NCBI GenBank assembly: GCA_963973795.1
Contig: CAXBAF010000021.1
Span: forward strand, 8,059-72,058
Reading direction: 5' to 3'
Length of the DNA stretch: 64,000 bases
From: UBA1926 sp002337215
GTDB taxonomy: Bacteria; Planctomycetota; Phycisphaerae; Phycisphaerales; UBA1924
A program made the translations under genes and the position numbers. Shown here piece by piece: positions 45,094 to 53,866 of this stretch (the stretch's first letter is position 1; each line of letters starts with the position of its first letter). The notes beneath the pieces are model-generated. The model did no database searches, had not been told where the DNA came from, and saw only the letters and a list, made by a program, of their open reading frames with translations.

Positions 45094-46607
45094 GCGGCAG
45101 GCGGTCATTCCTCCGTGGTGGCGTCGTGCTTACCGTTGGGAACACCGCGGGCTCGGTCTGCTCGTTCGCTCGCAACATCATCATCGCCCGCATCATCAGC
45201 GTCGATGATTTCGGCATCGCGTCCACCTTCGCACTCACGATTTCACTCATCGAGATGGCGAGCAACATTGCCCTCGACCGCCTCATCATCCAGGCCCCGG
45301 ACGGCGAGGATGAACGCCTCCAGGCTACGGCACAGTTTTTTCAGGTCATCCGCGGACTCCTTGGTTCTGTCGTCATGTTCGCTGTCGCCGGGCCTGTCGC
45401 GGCGTTGTTCGAGATCCCCGAGGTTACCTGGGCGTTCCGCGTGCTCGCCGTCGTCCCGTTCCTGAGATCGCTCACGCACCTCGATCAGTTCCGCATGCAC
45501 CGCTCGATGCGGTTCGCGGCGTCGGTCTGGACCGACACGACGCCGCTCGTGGTCTCGACCGCGCTCGCTGCGCCGCTCGCGTTCTGGCTCGACGACTACC
45601 GCGTTATGCTCTGGGCGGTGCTGATCCAGGTCTCGCTCTACGTGCTGGTCTCGCACATCGTCGCTGAGCGGAAGTACGCGTGGGCCTGGGACCGGGCGCT
45701 GATCGCTCGCATGCTCGGCTTCGGTTGGCCCCTGCTCATCAACGCCCTGCTCATGTTCGGGATCTTCCAGGGCGACCGCGCGATCGTCGGCGCCTCGATC
45801 TCGATGGAGGCTCTGGGCCTCTACAGCGGCGCCTTCGGCCTGCTCATGATGCCCTCGCTTATCGCCTCCCGCGTGCTCCAATCGCTGCTGCTGCCCATGC
45901 TCTCCGCCGCCGCCGACAACGCACCGAAGTTCAACGAACTCTCGGCGTTCGCGATCCAGCTCAGCACACTCGCCGGGATCGGCTTCGCGGCCGGCACAGT
46001 CTGGTGTGGGGACAATCTTCTGGTCGTGTTCTACGGCGAGAAGTACGCCCCGGCCGCGTCGGTCGTCCCCTGGCTCGCGTGCATGCAGGGAATGCGCATC
46101 GCAAGGGCGGGGCAGAGCATCGCCGCGATTGCCAAGGCGGACACGCGCAACCCCATGTATGCCAATATCGTGCGCACGATCGCGATCCCGCTCGCGATCA
46201 TCGGAGTGGCGTGCGGAGCCGGCGTCGAGTGGGTCGCCGCGTCCGGGCTCATCGGTGAGGCCCTCGCCGCGGTCTGGTCCCAACGCCTGCTGAGCCGGCG
46301 GATCGGGCTCCCGAGCATGCCGGTGATTCCTGCGGGATGCGCTGCGGCGGCGTTCGGGGTTGTCTGTTTCCTAGTCGCACGCGAGTTCGCGGGCGTCGGC
46401 AGCGCTCGCCCGCTCGACTTCGTGTGGGGAACTCTCGCTGGCATCGCCTCAGTATCGATTCAGATCGGATTCTCCTCATCGCTCCGCCGCCACCTGTCCG
46501 ATCGAGTCTCCGAAGGCCCCGGAGTGATTGCCCCCCGACGCCCCGTCGATCAGCCGGTCCGCGAACCTGAGGTCGGCCAGGAGGCTACAGACATGCAGGA
46601 GCGATGA
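45090..46607 (+). CDS. wzx: Wzx-type polysaccharide flippase
   Basis: The product has 505 residues with about 12-14 transmembrane helices, the layout of MATE/MOP-superfamily lipid-linked oligosaccharide flippases. It opens SGRRSFLRGGVVLTVGNTAGS and has the typical IIIARIISVDDFGIASTFA segment. It moves the undecaprenyl-linked repeat unit across the inner membrane. The GTG start overlaps the preceding stop (GTGA). The C-terminal 50 residues are charged and cytoplasmic, longer than usual. Confidence 0.88.
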   Translation: MSGRRSFLRGGVVLTVGNTAGSVCSFARNIIIARIISVDDFGIASTFALTISLIEMASNIALDRLIIQAPDGEDERLQATAQFFQVIRGLLGSVVMFAVAGPVAALFEIPEVTWAFRVLAVVPFLRSLTHLDQFRMHRSMRFAASVWTDTTPLVVSTALAAPLAFWLDDYRVMLWAVLIQVSLYVLVSHIVAERKYAWAWDRALIARMLGFGWPLLINALLMFGIFQGDRAIVGASISMEALGLYSGAFGLLMMPSLIASRVLQSLLLPMLSAAADNAPKFNELSAFAIQLSTLAGIGFAAGTVWCGDNLLVVFYGEKYAPAASVVPWLACMQGMRIARAGQSIAAIAKADTRNPMYANIVRTIAIPLAIIGVACGAGVEWVAASGLIGEALAAVWSQRLLSRRIGLPSMPVIPAGCAAAAFGVVCFLVAREFAGVGSARPLDFVWGTLAGIASVSIQIGFSSSLRRHLSDRVSEGPGVIAPRRPVDQPVREPEVGQEATDMQER

Positions 46608-46611
46608 ACGC

Positions 46612-47868
46612 GTGAAACTCCCCGTGCTCGATATCCAGGAAGTCACTCAGCGGCAGCTCTGCACCGGGTGCGGCGTCTGTGCATCGGTCGAGCCCGGACG
46701 GTTCGCGATGGACGACGCCCCTTCGTTCGGCCGGCGGCCCAGAGTGCTCGACGACGCCAATCCCGAATCGGGCGAGGCGCTCCGTGCCTGCCCCGGCGCC
46801 TCCCTGACACACACCTTCGACGAATCCGACCAGGAACTCATCGCGGACCTGCGATCCGCCTGGGGCCCGGTCTACGAAGTCTGGGAGGGGCACGCGACGG
46901 CTGACGACATCCGCTACGCGGGGTCGAGCGGGGGCGCGGCGACCGCCCTCGCGCTCTTCGCAATCGAGCAGGAGGGCATGGGAGGGGTGCTCCACACCGC
47001 CGCCCGCGAGGACGCCCGTCATCTGAATCAGACGGTGTACAGCACGACACGCGAGGAACTCCACGACCGCACCGGTTCGCGGTACGCCCCGGCGAGTCCC
47101 GCCGACCGGCTTGACCTGATCACGAGCGCTGGCAAACCCAGCGTCTTCATCGGCAAGCCGTGCGATGTCGCCGGGGTCCAGCAGGCCCGCCGGCAGAACG
47201 CGGCGCTCGATGCAAAGCTGGGGCTCACGATCGCGTTCTTCTGCGCCGGAGTCCCGTCGACCGAAGGGAACCTCGCCCTGCTCCGGAAGATCGGTGTCGA
47301 TGATCCCGCAGCCCTTGCCTCCCTCCGCTACCGCGGCAACGGCTGGCCCGGACTCTGGACGGCCGAGTGGACCGACGCCGACGGTGATCCGCGCACCGCC
47401 GAGATGACCTACGCCGAGTCGTGGGGGTTCCTCCAGCAGTACCGCCAGTGGCGCTGCTACATCTGCCCCGACCACAGCGGCGAGTTCGCCGATATCGCGG
47501 TGGGGGACCCCTGGTACCGCCCGGTTGAACCGGGCGAGCCGGGTAAGTCGCTTATCATCGCTCGTACGAAAAGAGGGCGTGACCTGCTCCGCCGCGCCGC
47601 CGAGGCGGGCTACGTCACACTCGAGACCAAAGACCCGAGCCTGCTGCCCCGTTCGCAGGCGAATCTGCTCTCGACCCGCGGAAGGCTCTTCGGGCAACAG
47701 ATCGTGATGCGTGCGATGGGTGCGAAAGTTCCCGCGTTCCGGGGGTTCCCGACCCTGCCGCACTGGATCCGGCATCTTTCCTTGTCGATGAAAGTCCGGT
47801 CACTGACGTCCACCATCACCCGCGTCCGCCGACGCCGCCTCACCAAACGGATCGACCAGTTCGGATGA
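46612..47868 (+). CDS. FrhB/coenzyme F420 hydrogenase beta-like iron-sulfur protein
   Basis: The product has 418 residues: an N-terminal cysteine cluster CTGCGVC (17-23) and ACPGA (about 60-64), then an FrhB-type domain (YAGSSGGAATALALFA, VFIGKPCDVAGVQQARR, FFCAGVPSTEGN, CYICPDHSGEFADIAVGDPW). FrhB-like proteins transfer electrons to flavin or F420 in archaea; in exopolysaccharide clusters they accompany pyruvyl transferases and their role is unclear. The GTG at 46612 is used, with GGAG about ten bases upstream and the cysteine motif then close to the N-terminus. It overlaps the polymerase gene by four bases. Confidence 0.82.
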   Translation: MKLPVLDIQEVTQRQLCTGCGVCASVEPGRFAMDDAPSFGRRPRVLDDANPESGEALRACPGASLTHTFDESDQELIADLRSAWGPVYEVWEGHATADDIRYAGSSGGAATALALFAIEQEGMGGVLHTAAREDARHLNQTVYSTTREELHDRTGSRYAPASPADRLDLITSAGKPSVFIGKPCDVAGVQQARRQNAALDAKLGLTIAFFCAGVPSTEGNLALLRKIGVDDPAALASLRYRGNGWPGLWTAEWTDADGDPRTAEMTYAESWGFLQQYRQWRCYICPDHSGEFADIAVGDPWYRPVEPGEPGKSLIIARTKRGRDLLRRAAEAGYVTLETKDPSLLPRSQANLLSTRGRLFGQQIVMRAMGAKVPAFRGFPTLPHWIRHLSLSMKVRSLTSTITRVRRRRLTKRIDQFG

Positions 47869-49280
47869 ACTTTCTCCTTGCCATGCAGGATTTCCGCGAG
47901 GACCTCGCCAAGGACTGGTACGGCCAGACCGTGCTGCATCCCCTCGGGTTCTCCGCGACCATGCTGCTCGGCATGCTCACGCTGCTCGTCCCGCGCCGGT
48001 TCGCGCTGCTTCCGATGATGACGATGGCGTGCTTCGTCGCCCCGGCGCAGCGCGTCGTGATCTTTGGGCTCGATTTCAACCTGCTCCGCGTCATGACCAT
48101 GTTCGGTTGGGCGCGGATTCTTCTCCGCTCGGAATTCAAAGGGTTTCGCTGGAAGACCACCGACACCGTCGTCGTCCTCTGGCTCTTCGTCGGGACGGTC
48201 GCGTACACGATCCAGACCAACGGCGCCGGGCTCACCGAGCGTGCGGGGTGGATCATGGACGCCGGAGGTATCTACTTCTACACACGCTTCGTCATCCGCA
48301 ACTGGAGCGACGTCCGTAGCACGATCCTCGGCTTCGCGATCCTCGCGATCCCCTGTGCGCTCGTGTTCCTTTTCGAACTCGCGACAGGCCGGAACATGTT
48401 CAGCGTCTTCGGCGGGGTGCCCCGCATGACCTCGATCCGGCAGGGCAAGCTCAGGGCCCAGGGCGCGTTCGCGCATCCGATCCTCGCCGGTTGCTTCTGG
48501 GCTTCGGTCATGCCCATGATGATCGGGCTCTATCTCGATGAGAAACGCGACCGATTCTGGATGGTCATGGGGGTCATCGGGTCACTGATTGTTATCTACG
48601 CGTGCCGGTCGAGCACGCCGGTGCTCGCGTTGATGTCAGCGGGCCTCGGCGCGTCGTGCTATTTCATCCGCCGGTGGCTCGGGGGCGTGCTCATCGCGCT
48701 GGCGATCGTTCTGACCATCATGCACTTCGGCATGCGAGGCCCCGTCTGGTCGTTGCTCGCGAAGACCGATGTTTTCGCAGGATCAACCGGATACCACCGC
48801 TACGCGCTCTTCGACGCGTTCATCAACCGCTCGAGCGAATGGTGGATGTTCGGCACGCCCTCGACCGCCCACTGGGGGTGGGGCCTGCACGACGTCACCA
48901 ACCACTACGTCTTTGTCGCCATCAAGGGCGGGCTGCTTACGCTCGTCCTCTTCCTGGCGATCATCACGCTCTCGTTCCGATCCGTCGGCAACATGCTCAG
49001 GCGGTGCGACCGGGTCAAGAAGCACACCATCCTCACCTGGTCGATCGGCGTCGCCCTCTTCGTCCACATCATGTGCTTCTGGAGCGTGTCATACTTCGGG
49101 CAGATGATCCTGCCCTGGTACATCACGCTCGGCCTCGTCGCGAGCCTCGCATCCGTTCCCGATTCGAAGCGACGCCGGGTCATGAAACGTCGCGTGCGCC
49201 ATGGAGTGGTGGATGCCCCCCCGGACAATCAGGACGCTACTCCTGTCGGGCCGGGCTTAGCACACGAGGCTCTCGCATGA
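47865..49280 (+). CDS. wzy: Wzy-type O-antigen/polysaccharide polymerase
   Basis: The product has 471 residues, about 11-12 transmembrane helices and a large periplasmic loop near 325-380, the layout of Wzy/O-antigen ligase-like proteins. RGQKLRAQ-type arginines and the GAFAHPILAG block (about 200-210) match the conserved arginine/His region of polymerases. It joins repeat units after flipping by Wzx. It overlaps genes on both sides by four bases. A WaaL-like ligase role cannot be excluded. Confidence 0.82.
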   Translation: MNFLLAMQDFREDLAKDWYGQTVLHPLGFSATMLLGMLTLLVPRRFALLPMMTMACFVAPAQRVVIFGLDFNLLRVMTMFGWARILLRSEFKGFRWKTTDTVVVLWLFVGTVAYTIQTNGAGLTERAGWIMDAGGIYFYTRFVIRNWSDVRSTILGFAILAIPCALVFLFELATGRNMFSVFGGVPRMTSIRQGKLRAQGAFAHPILAGCFWASVMPMMIGLYLDEKRDRFWMVMGVIGSLIVIYACRSSTPVLALMSAGLGASCYFIRRWLGGVLIALAIVLTIMHFGMRGPVWSLLAKTDVFAGSTGYHRYALFDAFINRSSEWWMFGTPSTAHWGWGLHDVTNHYVFVAIKGGLLTLVLFLAIITLSFRSVGNMLRRCDRVKKHTILTWSIGVALFVHIMCFWSVSYFGQMILPWYITLGLVASLASVPDSKRRRVMKRRVRHGVVDAPPDNQDATPVGPGLAHEALA

Positions 49281-50254
49281 ACCGTCCGACCGACCAATAC
49301 GCTTGGATCAAGGCGAAGGGGGGCATGGGCAACCGCATGCTCTGCGCGGCGAGTGGGATGCTCTGGGCGGAACTCGCGGGGCGGGTGCCCTTCATCGACT
49401 GGCGCGACGACGCGTACTCCCTCGAACGAGAGAACTCGATATTCCACTTCTTCGATCCGCCCGGCGCGCTCCGCGAGCCGCCGCTGACCGAGGGACGAGA
49501 CGTTGTCCCCGCTGTTTGGAAGGACAGGCTCGATTCCCCGCTCGCCGAGACGATCCAGGCCGACGACCCGAGCCTGCACAGCAGCGCGTTCGCGCACAGG
49601 CGATACTCGATCGACGCACGCCGGACCGATCAGCCCGAGGCGATCGCCGTCTTCTGGCACTACACGGGCCGCTTCGAGCAGCTCGCGTCGCGCGCGGCCG
49701 GCCCACTCGAGATCCGCACCGCGAGCCTGAGGTCGGTCATCGGCGCCGCGATGAAGAGGTACCTACCGCCCGTTCCCTCGCTCCGCGATCGGATCGATCG
49801 ATTCCGAAACGGGTCGTTCGGCAAGCAGACCGTCGGGGTCCACGTTCGGTACACAGACCGGACAACCAATCTCGATCGCCTGCTCGCCGAGACCGCACGG
49901 CTTGCTGGAAAGATCGACGCCGACACCGTGTTCCTCGCGACCGACAACGCGATCGTTTCCGAACGATTCGCGTCGGCCTTCCCACGCGTTGTCGAGACCG
50001 AGAAGTGGCTCCCGGAGCCCGGTCAGGTGATGCACCAGAACGCGGCGTGCGCCGATCGGAAAGAGAACGGGATGGAGGCGCTCACGGACATGAACCTGCT
50101 CGCCGCGTGCGATGGGCTCGTGTATGCCAGCCGATCGACGTTCTCGGTACTCTCCCATTGCATAGGGGAATTCAAGCAGGGCACCGTCATCGATATCGAC
50201 CGCCGAGACCCCAAGATCATCGCGCGCAAGCTCGCGAGGCGGGTGATCGCATGA
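49277..50254 (+). CDS. Fucosyltransferase-like (NodZ/GT11-type) glycosyltransferase
   Basis: The product has 325 residues. The N-terminus has AKGGMGNRMLCAASGMLWAE, the counterpart of the GGLGNQMF donor-binding block of GT11/GT23 fucosyltransferases. The centre has VGVHVRYTDR, which matches the HxR(x)D motif of NodZ-like enzymes, and the C-terminus has YASRSTFSVLSHCIG. It likely uses GDP-fucose or a related donor to decorate the repeat unit. It is coupled on both sides by 4-bp overlaps. The donor is not proved. Confidence 0.7.
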   Translation: MNRPTDQYAWIKAKGGMGNRMLCAASGMLWAELAGRVPFIDWRDDAYSLERENSIFHFFDPPGALREPPLTEGRDVVPAVWKDRLDSPLAETIQADDPSLHSSAFAHRRYSIDARRTDQPEAIAVFWHYTGRFEQLASRAAGPLEIRTASLRSVIGAAMKRYLPPVPSLRDRIDRFRNGSFGKQTVGVHVRYTDRTTNLDRLLAETARLAGKIDADTVFLATDNAIVSERFASAFPRVVETEKWLPEPGQVMHQNAACADRKENGMEALTDMNLLAACDGLVYASRSTFSVLSHCIGEFKQGTVIDIDRRDPKIIARKLARRVIA

Positions 50255-51246
50255 GTGACACCACAGCCCAACCGCCGGTCGTCTCGATCATCGTCGTGAG
50301 CTACAACACGCGCGACCTGACGCTCAAGTGTCTCGAGACGGTCTTCGAGCAGACGACCGTCTCCTTCGAACTGATCGTGCTCGACAACGCTTCGAGCGAT
50401 GGGTCCGCCGACGCGATCGAGCAGCGTTTCGGTGATCGCATCCGGTTCATCAGGTCCGACACGAACCACGGCTTCGCGAAGGCGAACAACATCGCCTCGA
50501 AGGACGCTCGCGGCGAGTGGCTCCTTCTGCTCAACCCCGACACCGAGGTCCTTGACCACGCCATCGACACGCTTGTCGAATTCGCCAAGCAGCACCCCGG
50601 CAACGGCATCTACGGCGGCCGGACCGTCTTCCCCGACCGCTCGCTCAACATCGCCTCGTGCTGGAACCGCATCACGCTCTGGAGTCTGCTCTGCCACGCG
50701 ACCGGGCTCTCCGCGGTGTTCTCCGGGAGCGAGTTCTTCAACACCGAGGGCATGGGCTCGTGGAGGCGGGACACCGTGCGGCTCGTCGATATCGTTGTCG
50801 GTTGTTTCCTGCTCACCAGACTCGAGACATGGAGCCAACTCGGCGGATTCGACACATCCTACTGGATGTACGGCGAGGAGTCCGACCTCTGTCTCCGTGC
50901 GCGCAAGGCGGGCATGCACCCGATCATCACCCCGGACGCCGAGATCGTGCACCTCGTCGGCGCGAGCGCACCGAAGCGGGCAGGCAAACTCAAGCTCGTG
51001 GCAAAGGCTCGGGCGACGCTCGTCCGCCGGCACTTTTCGCCCATCACGCGACAGCTCGGCTTGCTGCTCATCTGGTGCTGGGGCGCGGCCCGCCGGTTCG
51101 GCCTGGGCGTTCTCGCACGCCTGTCCGGGGAGCGGTGGGGGGAGAGCGCCGCGATGTGGGCCGAGGTATGGGCCGATCGACGCGACTGGCTCGCGGGCTA
51201 CCCGCCCCTCCCGGCGGCCGAACCCGACAGCGAGGGTGACCAATGA
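50251..51246 (+). CDS. GT2 glycosyltransferase, rhamnosyltransferase-like
   Basis: The product has 331 residues with the GT-A fold: VSIIVVSYNTRDLTLKCLET at 10-29, VLDNASSDGSAD, and NPDTEVL (DxD-like position). The C-terminal EESDLCLRARKAG block is typical of rhamnosyltransferases of the WbbL/RfbF kind. The dTDP-rhamnose genes 12 kb upstream would supply the donor. The C-terminus (about 255-300) carries a hydrophobic segment. It overlaps both neighbours by four bases. Confidence 0.85.
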   Translation: MSDTTAQPPVVSIIVVSYNTRDLTLKCLETVFEQTTVSFELIVLDNASSDGSADAIEQRFGDRIRFIRSDTNHGFAKANNIASKDARGEWLLLLNPDTEVLDHAIDTLVEFAKQHPGNGIYGGRTVFPDRSLNIASCWNRITLWSLLCHATGLSAVFSGSEFFNTEGMGSWRRDTVRLVDIVVGCFLLTRLETWSQLGGFDTSYWMYGEESDLCLRARKAGMHPIITPDAEIVHLVGASAPKRAGKLKLVAKARATLVRRHFSPITRQLGLLLIWCWGAARRFGLGVLARLSGERWGESAAMWAEVWADRRDWLAGYPPLPAAEPDSEGDQ

Positions 51247-51869
51247 ATCACGCCGACGCCGACACCGGGGCAACCAAGAAGTCGCTCTCCAAGCCCGCGA
51301 AGCTGCTCCGCCTGCTGGGCGCGATGATCGACCCGCGTGCCTATCTCCACGCGATCAAGATCATCAACTTCTACAACTACTCGCACGTCCAGCCGATGCG
51401 GCGGATCCGCTGCGGTGATGACCCCGCAATCAGCCCCGATGCTTCCTTCACCAACGCCGAACGCATCGAGATCGGTCACCGTGTCCGCATCGGTTCCCGC
51501 TGCTCGCTCTGGGCCGGGCCGCGCAACGGGAGGATCACGCTGGGCGACGACGTGCTCTTCGGCCCCGAGGTCTTCCTGACGGCCGCGAATTACCGATTCA
51601 ACGAGGGCAGCCCCGTGACGAAGCAGGCGATGGATGAGGGCGACATCACGATCGGCAATGACGTCTGGCTCGGCGCCCGCGTGATGGTCCTCCCGGGCGT
51701 GACGATCGGCGATTACGCCGTCGTCGGCGCAGGATCGATCGTCACCAAGGACATCCCGTCCGCCGCGATCGCCGTTGGCGCGCCCGCGAGGGTCGTCTCG
51801 ACGCGAACCGTCCCAGGCCTCCAGAGTGGGACTGCCGAAGGTGGTGGTCAGAAGGCGGTTGAAGCTTGA
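51243..51869 (+). CDS. Hexapeptide-repeat acetyltransferase (WbbJ/MaoS-like)
   Basis: The product has 208 residues. From about residue 70 it is a left-handed beta-helix of hexapeptide repeats (IEIGHRVRIGSRCSLWAG, ITIGNDVWLGARVMVLPGV, TIGDYAVVGAGSIVTKDIPS) ending in the IAVGAPARVV motif typical of sugar O-acetyltransferases. It probably O-acetylates the repeat unit using acetyl-CoA. Coupled on both sides by 4-bp overlaps. Confidence 0.88.
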   Translation: MNHADADTGATKKSLSKPAKLLRLLGAMIDPRAYLHAIKIINFYNYSHVQPMRRIRCGDDPAISPDASFTNAERIEIGHRVRIGSRCSLWAGPRNGRITLGDDVLFGPEVFLTAANYRFNEGSPVTKQAMDEGDITIGNDVWLGARVMVLPGVTIGDYAVVGAGSIVTKDIPSAAIAVGAPARVVSTRTVPGLQSGTAEGGGQKAVEA

Positions 51870-52768
51870 GCGATTTTCATGGCCCCATCTCGGTCATCAT
51901 CCCGGCTCACAACGAGTCCGTGGTCATTGATCGCTGCATCAATACGATCCTTGACGGGACGACCCCGGAAGATCAAGACCGGCTCGACATCATCATCGTC
52001 TGCAACGGCTGCACCGACGACACAGCCGACCGCGCCCGCGCGTTCGGCCCGCCCGTCCGGGTAATCGAGCTCGAGCAGGGATCCAAGCCCCTTGCGCTCA
52101 ATACGGGCGACCAGGCCGCGGCGCACTTTCCGAGGATCTTCGTTGACGCCGATATCGACGTGACTGCCGGTGCCCTCTTCGCCACGGCCGCGCCTCTCGC
52201 CGACGGAACGGCGCAGGTCTCCGCCCCCGCGCTCATGGCCGATCTCAGCGGGTGCAGCCCCGCCGTCCGTCGGCACTACCGCGTCTGGACGCGCCTCCCC
52301 TACGTTACCGACCGCATGGTTGGATCGGGCATCTACGCCCTCTCCGAACAGGGCCGGGCCCGATTCGATGCGTTTCCGAACATCATCGGAGACGACGCCT
52401 ATATCCGCCGGCTCTTTAAGCCGAAGGAACGCGCCTCGGTTTTCCAGGATCACGACGGCGCACCCGTGTCGTTCTCGATCCATCCCCCGCGCACGCTCGG
52501 CCAACTCGTTCACATCGAGACCCGGCGCAAGACCGCCGCCGACGAGATGGTCCAGGTGTTCGGCCCTGCGCCCGACGACACCCACGCGAGCCAACGCCGA
52601 GCGATCCTTGGGTTGGCGATCAACCCGATGAACTGGCTCGCGCTCGCGACGTATCTTTGGGTGAAGGCCGAGTCCCGCAGGCGGTTCCGCGCAAGGAAAG
52701 CCAGGGGCGAGCACAAGCAGTGGCTCCGCGACGATTCCTCCAGACAGCCGGGGTCCACCGTAGAATGA
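51866..52768 (+). CDS. GT2 glycosyltransferase
   Basis: The product has 300 residues with a GT-A fold: ISVIIPAHNESVVIDRC near the N-terminus, DIIIVCNGCTDDTAD and IFVDADIDVTAG (DxD at about 92-96). The C-terminus is basic and could touch the membrane. The start is a TTG that overlaps the acetyltransferase stop by four bases; no ATG fits the family N-terminus. Substrate unknown; it forms one glycosidic bond of the repeat. Confidence 0.8.
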   Translation: MSDFHGPISVIIPAHNESVVIDRCINTILDGTTPEDQDRLDIIIVCNGCTDDTADRARAFGPPVRVIELEQGSKPLALNTGDQAAAHFPRIFVDADIDVTAGALFATAAPLADGTAQVSAPALMADLSGCSPAVRRHYRVWTRLPYVTDRMVGSGIYALSEQGRARFDAFPNIIGDDAYIRRLFKPKERASVFQDHDGAPVSFSIHPPRTLGQLVHIETRRKTAADEMVQVFGPAPDDTHASQRRAILGLAINPMNWLALATYLWVKAESRRRFRARKARGEHKQWLRDDSSRQPGSTVE

Positions 52769-53244
52769 CCACCCAGACCCCCGACAACCGCGGAAGACTC
52801 CCCAAGGTTCTCGCAATCGCGTCCGGAGGCGGCCACTGGGTTCAACTCCTCCGCGTCGCCCCGGCGTTCGAGGGCTGTGATCTCTGCTTCGTGACGGTCC
52901 GTGCCGCCTACAAGTCCGACATCCCCCGAGGCCGGTTCCGTACCATCGTGGACGCGACCCGCTGGAACAAGTTCAAGCTCGCCTGGATGGCGCTGCAGAT
53001 TCTCTGGATCCTGATCCGGGAACGCCCCGCCGTGATCGTTTCGACAGGCGCCGCGCCCGGCTATTTCGCATTCCGGCTCGGTAAGTTTCTCGGCGCGCGC
53101 ACGCTCTGGATCGACAGCATCGCCAACGCCGAGGTTCTCTCCATGACCGGGCAGATCATCGCGCCCTACGCGGATCTCCGGCTCACCCAATGGGAGCACC
53201 TCGCATCGCCCGAGGGCCCTCTCTACGGCGGGAGCGTCGTGTGA
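52765..53244 (+). CDS. Alg14/PssD-like glycosyltransferase subunit
   Basis: The product has 159 residues and resembles the N-terminal half of a GT-B transferase: VLAIASGGGHWVQLLRV (14-30), a membrane-binding hydrophobic helix (about 72-86, LAWMALQILWILI) and VIVSTGAAPGYFAF. Proteins of the Alg14/PssD type recruit and complement an Alg13/PssE partner, encoded next with a 4-bp overlap. Together they usually transfer glucuronic acid or GlcNAc onto a lipid-linked sugar. Confidence 0.85.
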   Translation: MTTQTPDNRGRLPKVLAIASGGGHWVQLLRVAPAFEGCDLCFVTVRAAYKSDIPRGRFRTIVDATRWNKFKLAWMALQILWILIRERPAVIVSTGAAPGYFAFRLGKFLGARTLWIDSIANAEVLSMTGQIIAPYADLRLTQWEHLASPEGPLYGGSVV

Positions 53245-53777
53245 TAAACGCCAAGATCTTCGCAACAGTCGGCGCACAGATGGGCTTCGATCGGATGATC
53301 CGCGCCGTGGATGCGTGGGCCAGTGAGAATCCGCACATTCAGGTCTTCGCCCAGATCGGGAACGGCGAGTATGAGCCGACCGCCATGGAATGGACCCGCC
53401 TGCTCGAACCCCCGGAGTTTCGGGCCCGGGTCGAGTCCGCGAGCGCCATCGTCGGTCACGCCGGGATGGGCACAATCATCACGGCCCTCCAGCACGCCAA
53501 GCCCGTTCTCATCATGCCCCGCCGGGGTGACTTGCAAGAGACCCGCAACGATCATCAGATCGCGACGGCCGAGCGGTTCGGCGTGAAAGCCGGTGTCTCG
53601 GTTGCGATGGACGAGCATCGTCTGCCTGAGGCCCTCGACTCGATACTGAAGCGGGACGCTCCCGATCGCCTCAGCAACGAGGCGTCGGCAGAGCTCATCG
53701 ATACCGTCCGTCGGTTCATCCGCGACGGGGAGTCACCGGCCGGCCCGAGTCACGATGTTGTACCCGCGAAAGACTAA
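53241..53777 (+). CDS. Alg13/PssE-like glycosyltransferase catalytic subunit
   Basis: The product has 178 residues and is the C-terminal GT-B half: FATVGAQMGFDRMIRAVDAW, then the nucleotide-sugar-binding GHAGMGTIITALQHAKPVLI and PRRGDLQETRNDHQ. It forms a complex with the preceding Alg14-like protein. The GTG start overlaps that gene's stop (GTGA). It is the last gene of the rightward operon; no clear terminator follows. Confidence 0.85.
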   Translation: MINAKIFATVGAQMGFDRMIRAVDAWASENPHIQVFAQIGNGEYEPTAMEWTRLLEPPEFRARVESASAIVGHAGMGTIITALQHAKPVLIMPRRGDLQETRNDHQIATAERFGVKAGVSVAMDEHRLPEALDSILKRDAPDRLSNEASAELIDTVRRFIRDGESPAGPSHDVVPAKD

Positions 53778-53866
53778 AGCGAAATCCGCGTGCAGCCGCG
53801 CCCCCAAGCCGGCGATTCTGCCGTCAGGCACGCTGTTCGAGACACGCACGAGCGACTGTCAAACAG

